In this document: piece by piece, positions 12,842 to 24,700 of the stretch | Layout: each line of letters opens with the position of its first letter | How positions within the stretch are numbered: position 1 is the first letter of the stretch | Assembly (NCBI GenBank): GCA_038025085.1 | Contig: CM076140.1 | Span: 3,412,501-3,476,500, forward strand | Reading direction: 5' to 3' | Origin: Tetragonia tetragonoides | Taxonomy: Eukaryota > Streptophyta > Magnoliopsida > Caryophyllales > Aizoaceae | Length of the DNA: 64,000 bases | Notes under the pieces: generated by a model | What the model was told of the DNA's origin: nothing | Seen by the model: the letters and a program-made list of their open reading frames with translations, nothing else | The model's database searches: none | Program-made: the position numbers and the translations under genes

Positions 12842-13261
12842 TATGGTTAGGAGATGCGTGAGGATGATACAAGAAATAAAAGGTTGGGAGGTGCAAATCT
12901 CACATTGCTGCGTTTATGGTTAGGAGATGCAAGATGATACAAGAGGAAGGTTTGGAGGTGCAAATCTCACATTGCTTCGTTTATGGTTAGGAGATGCAGG
13001 AGGATGATACAAGAGGAAGATTGGGAGGTGCAAATCTCACATTGCTTCCGTGAAGCTAATCGAGAAGCTGATTGGCTCGCTAATGTTGGTTGTGACTTGT
13101 GACCAATGAGAAATAATCGTGTTCATGAATGAAGCTCCACAATAGCTCTACACTATCCTTTATTAAGACATAGTAGGTGTGGCTTGGCCACCTAGGAACA
13201 TTGTTTCTTAGTTTATTTTGTTACATATTATTGAAGCTTGCCCCTCTCTAGCATAAAAAAA
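12842..13261 (+). mobile_element. 5'-truncated LINE tail with RNase H remnant, internally triplicated
   Basis: The end of a LINE RNase H domain is readable in one frame at about 12,999-13,101: WEVQISHCFREANREADW, then LANVGCDL and a stop. A 3' UTR and an A run follow (13,254-13,263). The segment carrying GGTTAGGAGATGC and GGGAGGTGCAAATCTCACATTG is repeated three times (starts near 12,840, 12,913 and 12,980; spacing 73 and 67 bp). A 20-bp target duplication flanks it: AAACATCACTGGTGTAGTTT at 12,822-12,841 and a copy with one mismatch at 13,262-13,281. Confidence 0.82.
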
Positions 13262-13529
13262 AACATCATTGGTGTAGTTTCACACTCATATGAATGCAAA
13301 CAAGGTAATTTGAGCTGTCTTTCTTCCCTCATATCCACATTTATTGACTCATAAGGCACATGCAAACTCGATTGATCCCCGTTGTTCACCGACGTCCATT
13401 CACTGTCATGTTGATTGGCAAATAAACACAATACCCATTTTTTAGCATTGCAAAATATGCCAAATAAGAAGCGTATTGTAACTGACTCTGATACTTTGTT
13501 GGTACTACGGTCGACCATAATCATTATGG

Positions 13530-13925
13530 TCTACTATTTTATGAAGTAGACATGTCTTGTTGCTTGCCTACATGCTTGCTTTAATAGTCACCACTCTTAT
13601 ATTTGTATACTATTTAAAAACAAGGCAGACAATAAGGCATGTCTTGTTGCTTGCCTAATGTTTCAATAGTCGACCACTATTCTATTGGTGTACTATTTTA
13701 AAACAAGGTAAGCATTGTTGCTTGCCTACATGCTTCAATAGTTGACCACTATTGTATTGGTGTGCTATTTAAAGAACGAGGCATGCCTTGTTGCTTGCCT
13801 ACATGCTTGCTTCAATAGTCACCACTATTCTGTGTGTGTACTATTTAAAAACAAGGCATGCCTTGTTCATTGCCTAATATTTCAATAGTCGACCACTATT
13901 CTATTGGTGTACTTTTTAAAAATGA
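13530..13925. repeat. minisatellite, about 5 copies of an approximately 80-bp unit
   Basis: Repeated elements in order are CAATAGTC(GA)CCACTATT, TATTGGTGTACTATTTAAA, AACAAGGCATGCCTTGTT and GCTTGCCTACATGCTT. Copies vary in length (deletions of TACATGCTTGC). The AACAAGGCATGCCTTGTT core is a perfect palindrome. Noncoding. Confidence 0.8.
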
Positions 13926-16591
13926 GAAAAAAGTGGAGGGCTCTTGAAAATGAATTGAACTTCATTAAACTCAGCATATGGTAAGTTGATAAGGTATCAT
14001 TTATGATGCGTCCTTTCTTATAACAACCCCGGATAAATTTAATGGAGACTCATTCACAATCGTTGAGTAATTTCAAATATATTGGTCCACCACTACACAT
14101 TGTTAGTAAATCAGAGTTTTAAATTATTAAAATCTCCAACTTTACAAGTGAAATTACCTAACAACCCTTTTCCCTCTCCAAAATGTTTACTTTGACGTTC
14201 TAATTCCAATAAATCAGGTTGCAAACAAAATATGACTTGTATGCAGATCGAGAGTGTGTGAAATTTAATGGAATTATGAATAATACTTGTTCTTGGGGTG
14301 AGAGGAAGGAGGAAAAATCCAGTTTGACATTCCAATTCAAAATTTTGATTTCAATTTGGAGAGGGAGAGGGCTGCAGGTAATTTTGATTTTAATATGTTA
14401 AGTCACAAACATATTGTCGTACCGTAATATTTAACTAGCACACCAATTTAATCGACTAACAAACATATTAGTTTATACCATTACACACTGTAACACCCCC
14501 AAATTCGCAACGATTTCCTGGGAACTATCGACGTCGCTGTGCGCGACTCGACACCGCTGAACCGTCCCGAACCCGGGGGGATGTCACTGCAATATTTATC
14601 ACTAAGGAGTAATGCTCAGCAGAAAGAAAGACTAGGCATCAAAAGGAGCTTACTAAGGAACTAAACAAACTAAACAGTTAATACCAAAGTTGTCTATATA
14701 GTGAGCTAAAACCATTAAACCAAATTTATTACAACTTGCCTTCAAAGGGCTAAATCCAATAAAAATAATCCCACGATCTATCTTAACAGAAACAGTTCTA
14801 AAAACCGACACCAACTCTACCTTCCAAGCTGTACGTCCTCAATCAACTAAATCTGCACTTTGGTTTCCGTGACGGAAATAAAATACAGAAGAAAAGAAAA
14901 GAAACAAAAGAGAAACAAAAATCAGATAAACTGAATAAACGTCATCCGTACCCAGTAAAAATATTTCGCAAACCTTACCTGAGGTTTTAGAAGAATCATT
15001 GAAATTCATTTGCATACGCACATAAGCATATAATCAAGCATACGCACAACGACATTCTTTCATATGCAATTCTTGTATAGTGATCACACGAAATACGACA
15101 TAGACAATCCGTCTTGATTAGAGAGATGTAAGAGAGCGAATAGAACAGCGATTACCCATACTGTTCATCGAAGATACAATCACGCCATGAACTTAATGAC
15201 TCTAGTGTGCACACTACCTCTAGTACAATTATACGAGCCTAGAGGACTTGATAAATGGGGAATGATCCGTCCCAGACACACTGCGAGGTTTCCATAAGTA
15301 ACTTGGGAATCACTCATCCCTTGAACTACACCATTAGGTGCAATCCCGATTGCTCGACTACTCCTAGGGACCCATTAGGAGTCTTACTCTCATTTAATTC
15401 AATTCACATAATTTGCATTGGTTGACATAAGTGGTACTACGAGACCACGACTTACTAATTCATTTCATGCTCTTGACAATGAATAGTAAATAACGACGAT
15501 AATGATAATTCAATACGATGAGAATTAAATATGCTTTAATTCAATAACGACGATAATTCAATAATGATGACAAGCAATGTCTAGCACAATTTCGGCAGCA
15601 CTTCGGCAGGGTAATACGATATCCAAAAATTCACAAATCACCAAAGACATCCAACGATAATATATAGGTGTTCACTAGCCCTCAATAATACCCATACCAA
15701 TTAGCATATAATTAATAGCATAATAATATTAATAATTCGCTATTCAACAATTTTTCAATAATCATCATATGGACTAATTAATTCCCAAAATATGCTAACA
15801 TCAACATGCTAATTATAACTCATATTTACAGCAATAAATCATGCTTAATAACTTCATAATAACGACGACATAATTTAATCATGCTTTGCATATTAAATTC
15901 ACAACGAATTCCCAATTAGCACATAACACATCAAAATAGTTTTGATGGGGCTTTGGAAGAAGGTAGGCATGAGCGCTTACCATTAATACGCTGCCAACAG
16001 TACGTAAGCTCCATGTACAAAGATTATCACGCTTGCTCATTAGGCCCTAATTAAAAACAATTACCAAAACTGAATTTATTAAATATGAAAATTCAAACAG
16101 TGACGAAATATTAATCTGATATTTTTATTAAATTCCTTGATTTATTTCAACTAATCTAGGCTTTTGAAAATCCGAATTCCAATTCCGAATGAGTGCAGAC
16201 AAATAAAAATATTAAATCAAAAATACTGAAAATCGAATTAATAATTACGAAAAATATAAAAACGAAACCCTAACTCCAAAACTAGGCCTAGGTCACGGGG
16301 TACCCATGCATGGGACCCATTACCCGGCCCATCACCACCATCACTACCCACCGACCACCTTGGCCGACGGTGGTGGCTCGCCGGTGACCGGCGAGGAGAG
16401 AGAGAGAGAGAGAGTTTGCGAGCGTGAGAGAGAGAGAGGAAGAGATAACGAGCAAAAGAGAGGAAGAGAGAGCAGGGGGGCCCAGTCGACGCCATGGGCC
16501 ATCACCGGCGATCACCCAGGCACGGCCTGGTAGCGCCGTGGTGGCTCGCAGTGCCACGGGGCCGAAACAGGGGAGGGGGAGAGAAAACGCG

Positions 16592-16596
<5 letters not shown>

Positions 16597-16683
<87 letters not shown>
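16597..16683. repeat. (GA)n microsatellite
   Basis: A pure GA tract of over 80 bp inside the solo LTR. It creates long artificial Arg-Glu frames that are not genes. Confidence 0.95.
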
Positions 16684-16686
<3 letters not shown>

Positions 16687-17012
16687 ATTACCGCCGCGCG
16701 AGGGAGGTCGGTTTTCCAGCGAGTGAGCGGCTGGGCGAGGAGAGAGAGAGCTCGGGTGAAGGAGAGTCAGTTGTGAGGGTTTGCAAACTGAATAATGAAC
16801 ACTTCGCTTTGTTTATATATGCACCACAAGGGTTTTGGTCAATGAAAGTCAAGCTAGGAATAAAAGAAATATTCCCATTAAATTAATTGAATAAAATTCT
16901 CCCTGAATAAATAATAAAAGAAAAATGAATTCTCTCGATCGTTAAAATCATTTAAATAAATCTTCCAAATAATTTTCTGATTTAAATAGCTAATTAAAAC
17001 TAATTAAAACTA
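16684..17012. repeat. duplicated LTR segment, copy A
   Basis: Begins GCCATTACCGCCG, runs through CTCGGGTGAAGGAGAGTCAG and a TATATATGCACC box, and ends in TAATTAAAACTAATT. About 95% similar by eye to copy B at 17,457-17,785. The two copies flank the integrase fragment. Confidence 0.85.
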
Positions 17013-17021
17013 ATTAAATCT

Positions 17022-17425
17022 TCAGGTCTACGACCTCTATCTGCGTACGATTTCTGGCGATCTTGAGCACTACGCATCTTTGCTTGAATCACTTTGACCA
17101 CGTCGACGGCCTGCTGGATCATTTCAGGACCCAAAACTGCAGTTTCACTAATGTCATTCCAGCAAACTGGCGATCTACACTTCCTTCCATACAATGCTTC
17201 ATATGGTGCTGGATCAATGCTTGAGTGATAGCTATTGTTGTAAGAAAACTCGATCAACGGAATGTGTGTATCCCACGAGCCTTGATACTCGAGAGCACAC
17301 GCTCGTAGCATATCCTCCAAAGTCTGAATCGTTCTTTCCGTCTGGCCTTCAGTCGCAGGATGAAAAGCAGTACTGAACTTCAATTTGCTTCAAAAAGCTT
17401 CTTGCAATTTCTGCCAAAAATGAGA
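17022..17425 (-). pseudogene. Ty3/gypsy integrase C-terminal fragment
   Basis: Minus-strand reading matches the end of the integrase core and the following region of plant chromoviruses: FWQKLQEAF, a stop (TGA) where Gly is expected, SKLKFSTAFHPATEGQTERT, IQTLEDMLRACA, YNNSYHSSI..APYEALYGRKCRSP, then the QAVDVVKVIQAKM helix. It ends abruptly at the following LTR segment, without the chromodomain. About 400 bp, with one in-frame stop, no longer functional. Confidence 0.88.
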
Positions 17426-17456
17426 TAGAGAAAGAGAGAGAGAGAGAGAAAAGGGA

Positions 17457-17785
17457 GCCATTACCGCCGGCGAGGGAGGTCGGTTTTCCGGCGAGTGAGC
17501 GGCTGGGCGAGGAGAGAGAGAGCTCGGGTGAAGGAGAGTCAGTTTTGAGGGTTTGCAAACTGAATAATGAACCCTTCACTTTGTTTATATATGCACCCAC
17601 AAGGGTTTTGGTCAATGAAAGTCAAGCTAGGAATAAAAGAATTATTCCCATTAAATTAATTGAATATAATTCTCCCCGAATAAATAATAAAAGAAAAATG
17701 AATTCTCTCGATCGTTAAAATCATTTAAATAAATCTTCCAAATAATATTCTGATTTACATAGCTAATTAAAACTAATTAAAACTA
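17457..17785. repeat. duplicated LTR segment, copy B
   Basis: Direct repeat of 16,684-17,012, offset 773 bp, differing by scattered substitutions and one-base indels (for example GCACCACAAGG versus GCACCCACAAGG). Confidence 0.85.
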
Positions 17786-18005
17786 TATGAATAGTTCTTA
17801 TTCATGTATAAAATATTTTAATTGAACTCCTCAAAATTAATAAATGCAATTTATGAAAGTCCCATAATAATAATTTATATTATTATGGCTTTAATTGAAT
17901 AAATCGAATCCTTAAATGAATATACGATTTAATCTCAGAAACTATTTATAAATCATTTATAAATTAATATAATAATTATAGAAAATATTGGGGTATCACA
18001 CACAC

Positions 18006-19080
18006 ACACACACACTACTTATCAAACACAATTACTCCAAATAAGACTTATCATTTACATGTAACGATTCACAAGGGTAGAGATAGGGGAGACCAATTTG
18101 TGTCATGATATCCCCCATAATCTTGGAAACCAATAAATACTTTATACGCATGACAATATCATATCACATGATTTGCCTCGTTGGTCTTCTTGCTTTTGTG
18201 TGAAGCTTCACCACCTTACCTTAAGGTTTTGTGTTCGAGTTACATTAGCAACACCTTTTCTCTCTCTCTCTTTTTTTTTTCATATTTTTCTCTCATTCTA
18301 TGTTTACACTGCACCTCTTTTTTTCCTTATATTTATTACTAAGTATTATTATTTTCTTTTTTTAAGGAAGTATTTTCTCTTCCTTTCCTCCTCTCTTTTT
18401 TTTTTTTTTTTTTTTTGTACTTCCCCGTCCCAATTTTGTACTTATTTTCTTGTTTACTTCTTACCATTATCTTTTGTAAGGCAATTAATTTTCCCAATAA
18501 AAAAAGTCACAAACATATTGTTCGACCATAATACTTAACTAGTGCACCAAAACAAACATATTGGTGGACCATTGTTTAACTTGTACACATATTATTTATG
18601 TTACAAGTTCGTCATTTTCATTTTATGTTATCTACTCCAAATATTTAGTCAATACCTCAAAAGGGCTATCAAATACATCACTTATTCAATCTAATACATA
18701 AGTTTTACTACATGCTTGAAGGTAAATACATCACTTCTTCTAGTATTTACATTAATTTTCATTAAAATTAGTCGACTAGTAAATTTTTTAGTCGAAAAAT
18801 ATTCACATTTTGCATTTCCGGTCATTTTAACCGGTTATTACCCTTCATTGTCAAAGCGATTGGCTCACACGCACCAAAAAGTCGACCTACAAGGTGCGGC
18901 ACAACATAACAGAATCGCCCCGAAAATACCCTTAGATTCACACACAATAAGCCATAAGGTGAGCGTGCCATAAGGTGAGCGTGCCATAGCATAGCCAAAA
19001 AAGGAAATAAACAAAAAGAAGGGTGAAGAAGCGTGAGTGCGTGAGTGATGAATAAGGACAAAGATGATCCGTACAATTAT
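18006..19080. other. intergenic DNA with (CA)n, T-rich tracts and a dispersed-repeat copy
   Basis: (CA)n continues to about 18,014. T-rich runs lie at 18,260-18,420. At 18,507-18,640 a segment beginning AGTCACAAACATATTG matches 14,403-14,450 and, inverted, 10,873-10,925. No gene is recognised. Confidence 0.5.
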
Positions 19081-19082
19081 GT

Positions 19083-19089
19083 ATATATA
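19083..19089 (+). promoter_or_regulatory. TATA box for the candidate small membrane-protein gene
   Basis: TATATAA lies about 160 bp before the ATG at 19,251, followed by a GA-rich leader (19,135-19,250) of the kind common in plant 5' UTRs. Confidence 0.45.
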
Positions 19090-19250
19090 AGCACCCACTG
19101 CCGAATCAAAATTGCAAAACAAATTTCATTATTCGGAGAGAGAGAGAGAGAGAGCAAAGTGAGACAGAGAGAGAGCGAGCAAAGTGAGACAGAGCGAACG
19201 GAGAGGAGAGACAGAGAGAGGAGAGAGAAAGGAGAGGAAGGAGAGAGATC

Positions 19251-20181
19251 ATGAGAGCTACAGAGAAGAGAGAGAGTAGTACGGCTGCCATGAGATTTCG
19301 AGAGACGCTGAGGTCGGATAGGTGGGTGGTACTATGGACGGCATTGGCGCTGCTGTTTGCTCTGATAGCGTCCCTTTTGCTGCTGTTCTTGCCGTGCACC
19401 TATTACGAGAAGGTGAAGGGCGTCGGAAACGCTGAGGTATATGTTGTTACTGATGTGATAAGGTCGAAAAATTGATTTTAATTTGTGTGATTATCTCCGT
19501 ATTACTCACGAATTATGCGATAATATACATACTAGCTAGTACTGTTGATTAACTATCTAGTTGAAAAGTTATACCCGCCGGAGTACCGTCCACGTCAGCT
19601 GTAGTCGACGGGGGTTATGACGGCAAAGAGGCGTGAGTGGCCGTCGTCGTTAATGGCGTCTCACAAGTGATAAGCCGCCATTTTCATCGATTAATGGAGC
19701 TTCCTACTACTGTCTTTAATTTCTCTCTCCTCTAATTAAAATATCTTCTCTCTCCTCTAACAAATTAAACTCTCTTTCTCTCTCCTCAAAATACAGTAAA
19801 TTAACCCGATTAAGTTCTTGAAGAAATTCTAAAACTAATCTGCCCATTGCCAGTAAATAGAGAAAAGAAAAAAGAAAAAAAAAGGAAGATAATGTTACTT
19901 ACTTTGTATTCAATGAGTATTAATATAACAAGCACGTATAGCTGGAAATTGACAAAGATGGAGGACAACCCAAACTGCCACATCGGGAAAAAGGAGGTGG
20001 TTTGGAGAGAACTTGAGACGGCAACCGAGCTTGGGTTTATAGACTTGATGGCGTCTTTTTCCCGTCAACTATAGCTGACAGTAGTCTGGGTATTACTTTG
20101 CCACCAGCTGTAATGCTGTACTATTTTTTGCAGGGTTTTTCTGTTTTCCGCCAGCACATACGGAAATCAGTCATACAATGA
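19251..20181 (+). CDS. possible small single-span membrane protein, unrecognised
   Basis: ATG at 19,251 opens a frame to a GAG|GTATAT donor at 19,436. A TTTTTTGCAG acceptor at 20,133 continues in phase for 16 codons to TGA at 20,179-20,181, giving 77 residues; unspliced, the frame stops after 74. Residues about 26-47 form one strong hydrophobic helix (WVVLWTALALLFALIASLLL) after a basic stretch (MRFRETLRSDR), followed by PCTYYEKVKG, so the N terminus is probably cytoplasmic and the C terminus extracytoplasmic. Support: TATA box, GA-rich leader, non-repetitive sequence, GC content above the neighbourhood. Against: short, no family I recognise, and the splice model rests only on consensus sites. 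Confidence 0.38.
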
Positions 20182-20700
20182 TTTAGATGGAGTACATCAT
20201 TTATATTTTACATGCTTTAAGATTATTGAGCCAAAAACTTGTATGGATCCTATCAAATGAAATTGTAGTTATATTTGAGATTTTAAGAAAATAAAATAAA
20301 ATAAAAAGCCACCCTGAAGAAAATAGCGATAGTAGCCCGGTAGAGTGGTGGAAAATGGAAATAACTTTAAGTTATTCCGGGAGAACAAAATATTGGGTCG
20401 GACTCAACGGCATATAACTTGATTCAGATTAAGATATATTTGGTTCGGGCCCAAATTGGCCATAGTCTGTCAGTTGAAGAGATTGGATACAGACTCTAAT
20501 CTCAGTAACATGACACGACTAATGGTGACAATTTGTCACTTCCGTCGGGTTCGTGTTCGAGTTATATATAAATGGGTAAACAAATGTTTGATTCAAATCC
20601 AATTCATTTTTTAAACGGGTTGAAAACTCCAATTTTAACCCAACTTATTTAATAAATGGGTTCACTCCTTTGAACCGTTCAAATTGTTTAACTAATTTTT
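20182..20700. other. intergenic DNA with a relic of a hAT-like MITE
   Basis: Around 20,570-20,700 the order AAATGGGT.., GAAAACTCCAA, TAACCCAAC.TATTTAATAAA resembles the interior of the hAT MITE at 34,886-35,367, so this is probably a diverged relative. Its own termini are not clear. No gene seen. Confidence 0.4.
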
Positions 20701-20704
20701 TTAA

Positions 20705-21360
20705 CGAGAGAAAACGGAACGAATTGGAACTGAACAGAATGGAAAGGAAGGTCATGTTCTCTTCAACGGAATGGTGCAGGACGATGAGCAATGGAACGGA
20801 TTGGAACGGAACGTATTGGAACGGCGCGGCGCGGATAATTCAATAAAATGTGAGACAAAATCAAGTACAGAATGCGGAACGGAACGGAACAGATTGGAAC
20901 GAAACGGAATGCAGCATGGAATTTACGAAAAGAACAAGGCCGAAGTTGCAGTGCAAAATGGGAACAAAGAAGCGCGAAACGGAGTGGATTGCAGAATGAA
21001 TACAATGTGGAACAGAACGGGGTTGAAAATGCCGTGTGAAACGGAATTGATTGCAAAATGATACATGACGTGATGAGATAAAATGAAAGGCAAATGGATG
21101 CGACGCGGAACAAATTGGATTGCAAAATGAAACAGAACCTGGGATAAAATGAAAGGCAAAATGGATGCAACGCAGAATAGAACGAACAGAGTGGAAAATG
21201 CAGCGCAAAACAGATAGATTGTGGAATGATACATAACCTGAGATAAATTGAAAAGCAAAATGGATGCAACAGGTGAAAGGGAACAGAACGGGGCGGAAAA
21301 TATAGCACGGAACAAAAATTACAACGTGGGGTGGAACTACACGAAATAAAATGCAGTATG
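20705..21360. repeat. degenerate short-motif array (GGAACGGAATGG-like) with longer sub-repeats
   Basis: Plus strand is built from variants of GGAACGGA, GGATTGGAACG and AATGCAG. Within it a longer unit (AATGATACATAACCTGAGAT..AAATGAAAGGCAAAATGGATGC) occurs three times, near 21,055, 21,122 and 21,213. The lack of stops on the minus strand produces Phe/Ser/His-rich frames of up to 181 codons that are artefacts of composition. Confidence 0.75.
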
Positions 21361-21549
21361 CATGGAACTAAAAGAACAGGCCTACAATATGGGCTTTAAT
21401 CACATTATTAATTAGTTAAGTTATTAATTATTTCTATTAATCAAAAAGTTGTTAATTTTTGTAATTAATAAGTTACATACCCTTTGAAAGTTTACTATTA
21501 CCTCGTTTGCTTTTCAATGATTTGTATATGTATGCTTCTATATATCTAT

Positions 21550-21595
21550 TATACAGAAATTATACTGGATGGCTTACCCCAATATGGGAGCCTGG

Positions 21596-21681
<86 letters not shown>

Positions 21682-21746
21682 TGTATTTAGGGTTATAGAA
21701 GATATGTACAGAATTAGTTTCCTATTCTAATTCTAATTCCCTATTA
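21550..21746 (-). repeat. 3' LTR of the copia element
   Basis: 197 bp; in plus orientation it starts TATACAGAAATTATACTGG and ends CCCTATTA. A long (TA)n tract (about 21,599-21,678) makes it longer than its partner. Termini are TA...TA on the element strand, not TG...CA. Confidence 0.93.
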
Positions 21747-21753
21747 CACCCCC

Positions 21754-24700
21754 TCAAACTGTTGGAGGTGCACACACTGACAGTTTGTCTTTTAAGTACA
21801 AAAATTGTTGAGAAGACAACCCTTTGGTGAAGATATCAGCAAGCTGAAACTTAGTAGGAACATAACGGCCCACCAACGAACCATTGGCAACTTGTTCACG
21901 CACAAAATGAGAGTCAACGTCAATGTGCTTGCTACGATCATGCAAAACAGGATTGACAGACATGTACGTAGCACTCACATTGTCACAATAAACCATAGTA
22001 GGCCGACGAAGACAAAGGCCAATCTCAAGTAGGAGGTGGCGAACAAAAAGTGTTTCAGCAACAGAGTAGGCAACAGAGCGATACTCAGCTTCCGTAGAAG
22101 ACTTAGACACCGTGGGTTGTTTCTTACTGCGCCAGGATATTAAATTGGAGCCTAAAAATACAGCATAACATGTGGTCGAGCGGCGAGTGTCTGGACAACC
22201 TGCCCAATCTGCATCAGAATAGGCAACAATAACAGATGGTGCTTTGCCAGAATGCATAATAAGCCCATGATCTATCGTGCCTGCAAGGTACCTGAAAATG
22301 CTTTTGGAAGCATGTAAGTGAGCAGTACGAGGAGCATGCATAAATTGAGACACCATATTAACAGCATAAGCAATATCAGGTCGAGTTATAGTCAAGTACT
22401 GCAAAGCCCCAACCATGCTTCTAATTCAGTGGGATCGGCAAGCAATTCACCATCTGACAGAGATAATGTGGTACGAGAAACAACTGGGGTACGAACATAT
22501 TTGACAGTATGAAGGTGGAATTTTTGTAGAAGGTCTGTGACATATTTGTGCTGGGAGAGAAACAGACCCATGGATGTCCGTACCGCCTGAACCCCTAGAA
22601 AATAATGTAGGTCGCCCAAGTCTTTCATAGCAAATTCAGTACTAAGACGGACTATAAGACTGGATAAGAGCTTGGGAGAATTACTAGTAAGAATAATATC
22701 ATCAACATACAGCAAGAGAATAACTATAAAGGACCCAGCACGATAGACAAACATACTAGTATCACATTTGCTGCATATAAACCCCAATTGCACAAGAAAT
22801 GTGCTAAAACGATGATACCATGCCCTGGGGGCTTGTTTAAGACCATAGATAGAACGTTTAAGCTTGCAAACATGGTTGGGGTACTGAGGATGAACAAAAC
22901 CAGGAGGTTGAGACATGTAAACCTCCTCATTCAAGTACCCATGCAAAAAAGCATTTTTGACATCGAGTTGACGAATAGTCCAACCACAAGACACAACAAC
23001 GGAAAGTATAAGACGGACAGTAGTCGGTTTGACCACAGGACTAAATGTCTCCTGAAAACCGATACCAGCAATTTGATGAATCCCTCTTGCAACTAACCTC
23101 GCCTTATGCCGCTCAATCGTCCCATCAGAATTAAATTTTGTGTTATAAACCCACTTACAGGACACCACATTCATATTGTCGCTATAAGGTACAAGATCCC
23201 ATGTATTATTTTCCAATAAAGCATTAAATTCATCCGCCATGGCTTGCCGCCATTTTGGATCCTTATTAGCCAATGTAAATGAAGTCGGATCAACAGTTAC
23301 CTCAGTTTGCAAAGAAAATATTTTCTTGGGTTTGGTAATCCCAAGTTTAGAACGGGTGACCATGTGATGTGAAGTAGGCTGGGGGCCAGAGGACATATGC
23401 AAAAGAGATGTCTCAACATGCTTAGAGGGAGATGTCTCAACCTGCAGAGAGGGAGACACAGACAACGAACCAGGAGAGGTGCTAAGCTGCACGTCACCAG
23501 GGGACATAGGCGATGACAGAGCATCACCAACAGCAGGGTTACAAGACACTTGGACCTGACTCACAGCGGGAGACACGACCTGACCAGGGGAGGACACAAG
23601 GGATGGAGATGACGCCGGAGATAGATTGACAGGAGCAAGAGAGTCACTGCGTGACTCAGGTGACGATGTACGAGGACTCGTCGTGAGGGCAGCAGCACTC
23701 GATGTAGTGGCAGCGGAGGGCGCAACCACGTTAAGGGTGGTCGACATAGGCAAAGGAGCAGAGACCACGGGGAGAGCGCTTGACGACATTTCAACCGAAG
23801 GCATGGGTAAGGAAGACGACATGGTCTGCTTTGTTACAGTAGGCTTTGATTGTGACAAGAGTAAAGATGGACAGGTATCATGACTTGACACATCAAGAGA
23901 CGGTCTAGAAGGCACAAGCTGACGATATGGGAAAACATGTTCATGAAATTGAACATGCCGACTAACATAGACACGCCCCGTAGTGGGGTTAAGGCAGCGA
24001 TAACCTTTGTAATGTGGAGCATACCCAATGAAAACACAACGAATAGATCAAGGCGCGAGTTTGTGAGGTAGGGACACCGTCAAATGAGGAAAACATTCAG
24101 TGCCAAAAACACGTAAGAAATTATAATTTGGTGGTTTTCCAAATAATTTTTCAAACGGGGATACATCACCAAGAATAGGAGTAGGAAGACGATTAATAAC
24201 AAATATAGAAGTATAGGCAGCGTCAACCCAAAATTGTCCCGGCATGGACGCCTCAACAAGCATGGTGCGAGTCATCTCTAGAATATGCCGATGCTTGCGC
24301 TCGGCTACACCGTTTGTTCAGACGTCCCAAGACATGACTTTCGAAAATAAATCCCATTTTGCACAAAATGTTTAACAAGAGGTTTATTATCAAATTCTCA
24401 CCCACCATCACTTTGAAATAATTTTATTTTGCAATCAAATAAATTTTCAACTAAACGCTGGAAATTGCAAAAATGCTCATATACCTCAGACTTATATTTC
24501 ATTGGATATAGCCAAGCATAGCGAGAATAATCATCCACAAAAACAACATAATATTTAAAACCCAAATTAGACAATATAGGCGATTGCCATACACCCGAAT
24601 GAATAAGCTGTAAGGGTTTATCAAATAAGTGATCCACATCGTCAAAAGGTAATTTAATCGACTTGCCAAGCTTACAGGAGACACAGTCTAAAGAAAGCCT

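Larger units (their letters stand above)
14489..18000 (-). mobile_element. solo LTR of a Ty3/gypsy chromovirus-like element, internally rearranged
   Basis: On the minus strand the block starts TGTGATACCCC (at 18,000) and ends GGGGGTGTTACA (at 14,489), near-inverted termini of the type common in plant Tekay-like LTRs. CACAC precedes it at 14,484-14,488 and follows it at 18,001-18,005, fitting a 5-bp TSD, although the right side continues as a (CA)n tract. No PBS, PPT or second LTR is seen, so this is a solo LTR. It contains a GA microsatellite (about 16,597-16,683), a duplicated segment (16,684-17,012 and 17,457-17,785) and an integrase fragment between the two copies. Confidence 0.7.

Noticed and set aside
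16238..16886. Overlapping frames of 75-130 codons on both strands with Arg-Glu or Ser-Leu repeats
   Set aside because: They are translations of the (GA)n microsatellite and LTR sequence; no domain and no gene structure.
18001..18014. CACAC after the solo LTR as a firm TSD
   Set aside because: Kept only as supporting evidence, because it lies within a (CA)n tract where any offset would match.
20763..21315. Minus-strand frames of 115-181 codons rich in Phe, Ser, Cys and His
   Set aside because: The sequence is a degenerate short tandem repeat that lacks stops by composition; the protein is repetitive and has no start context.
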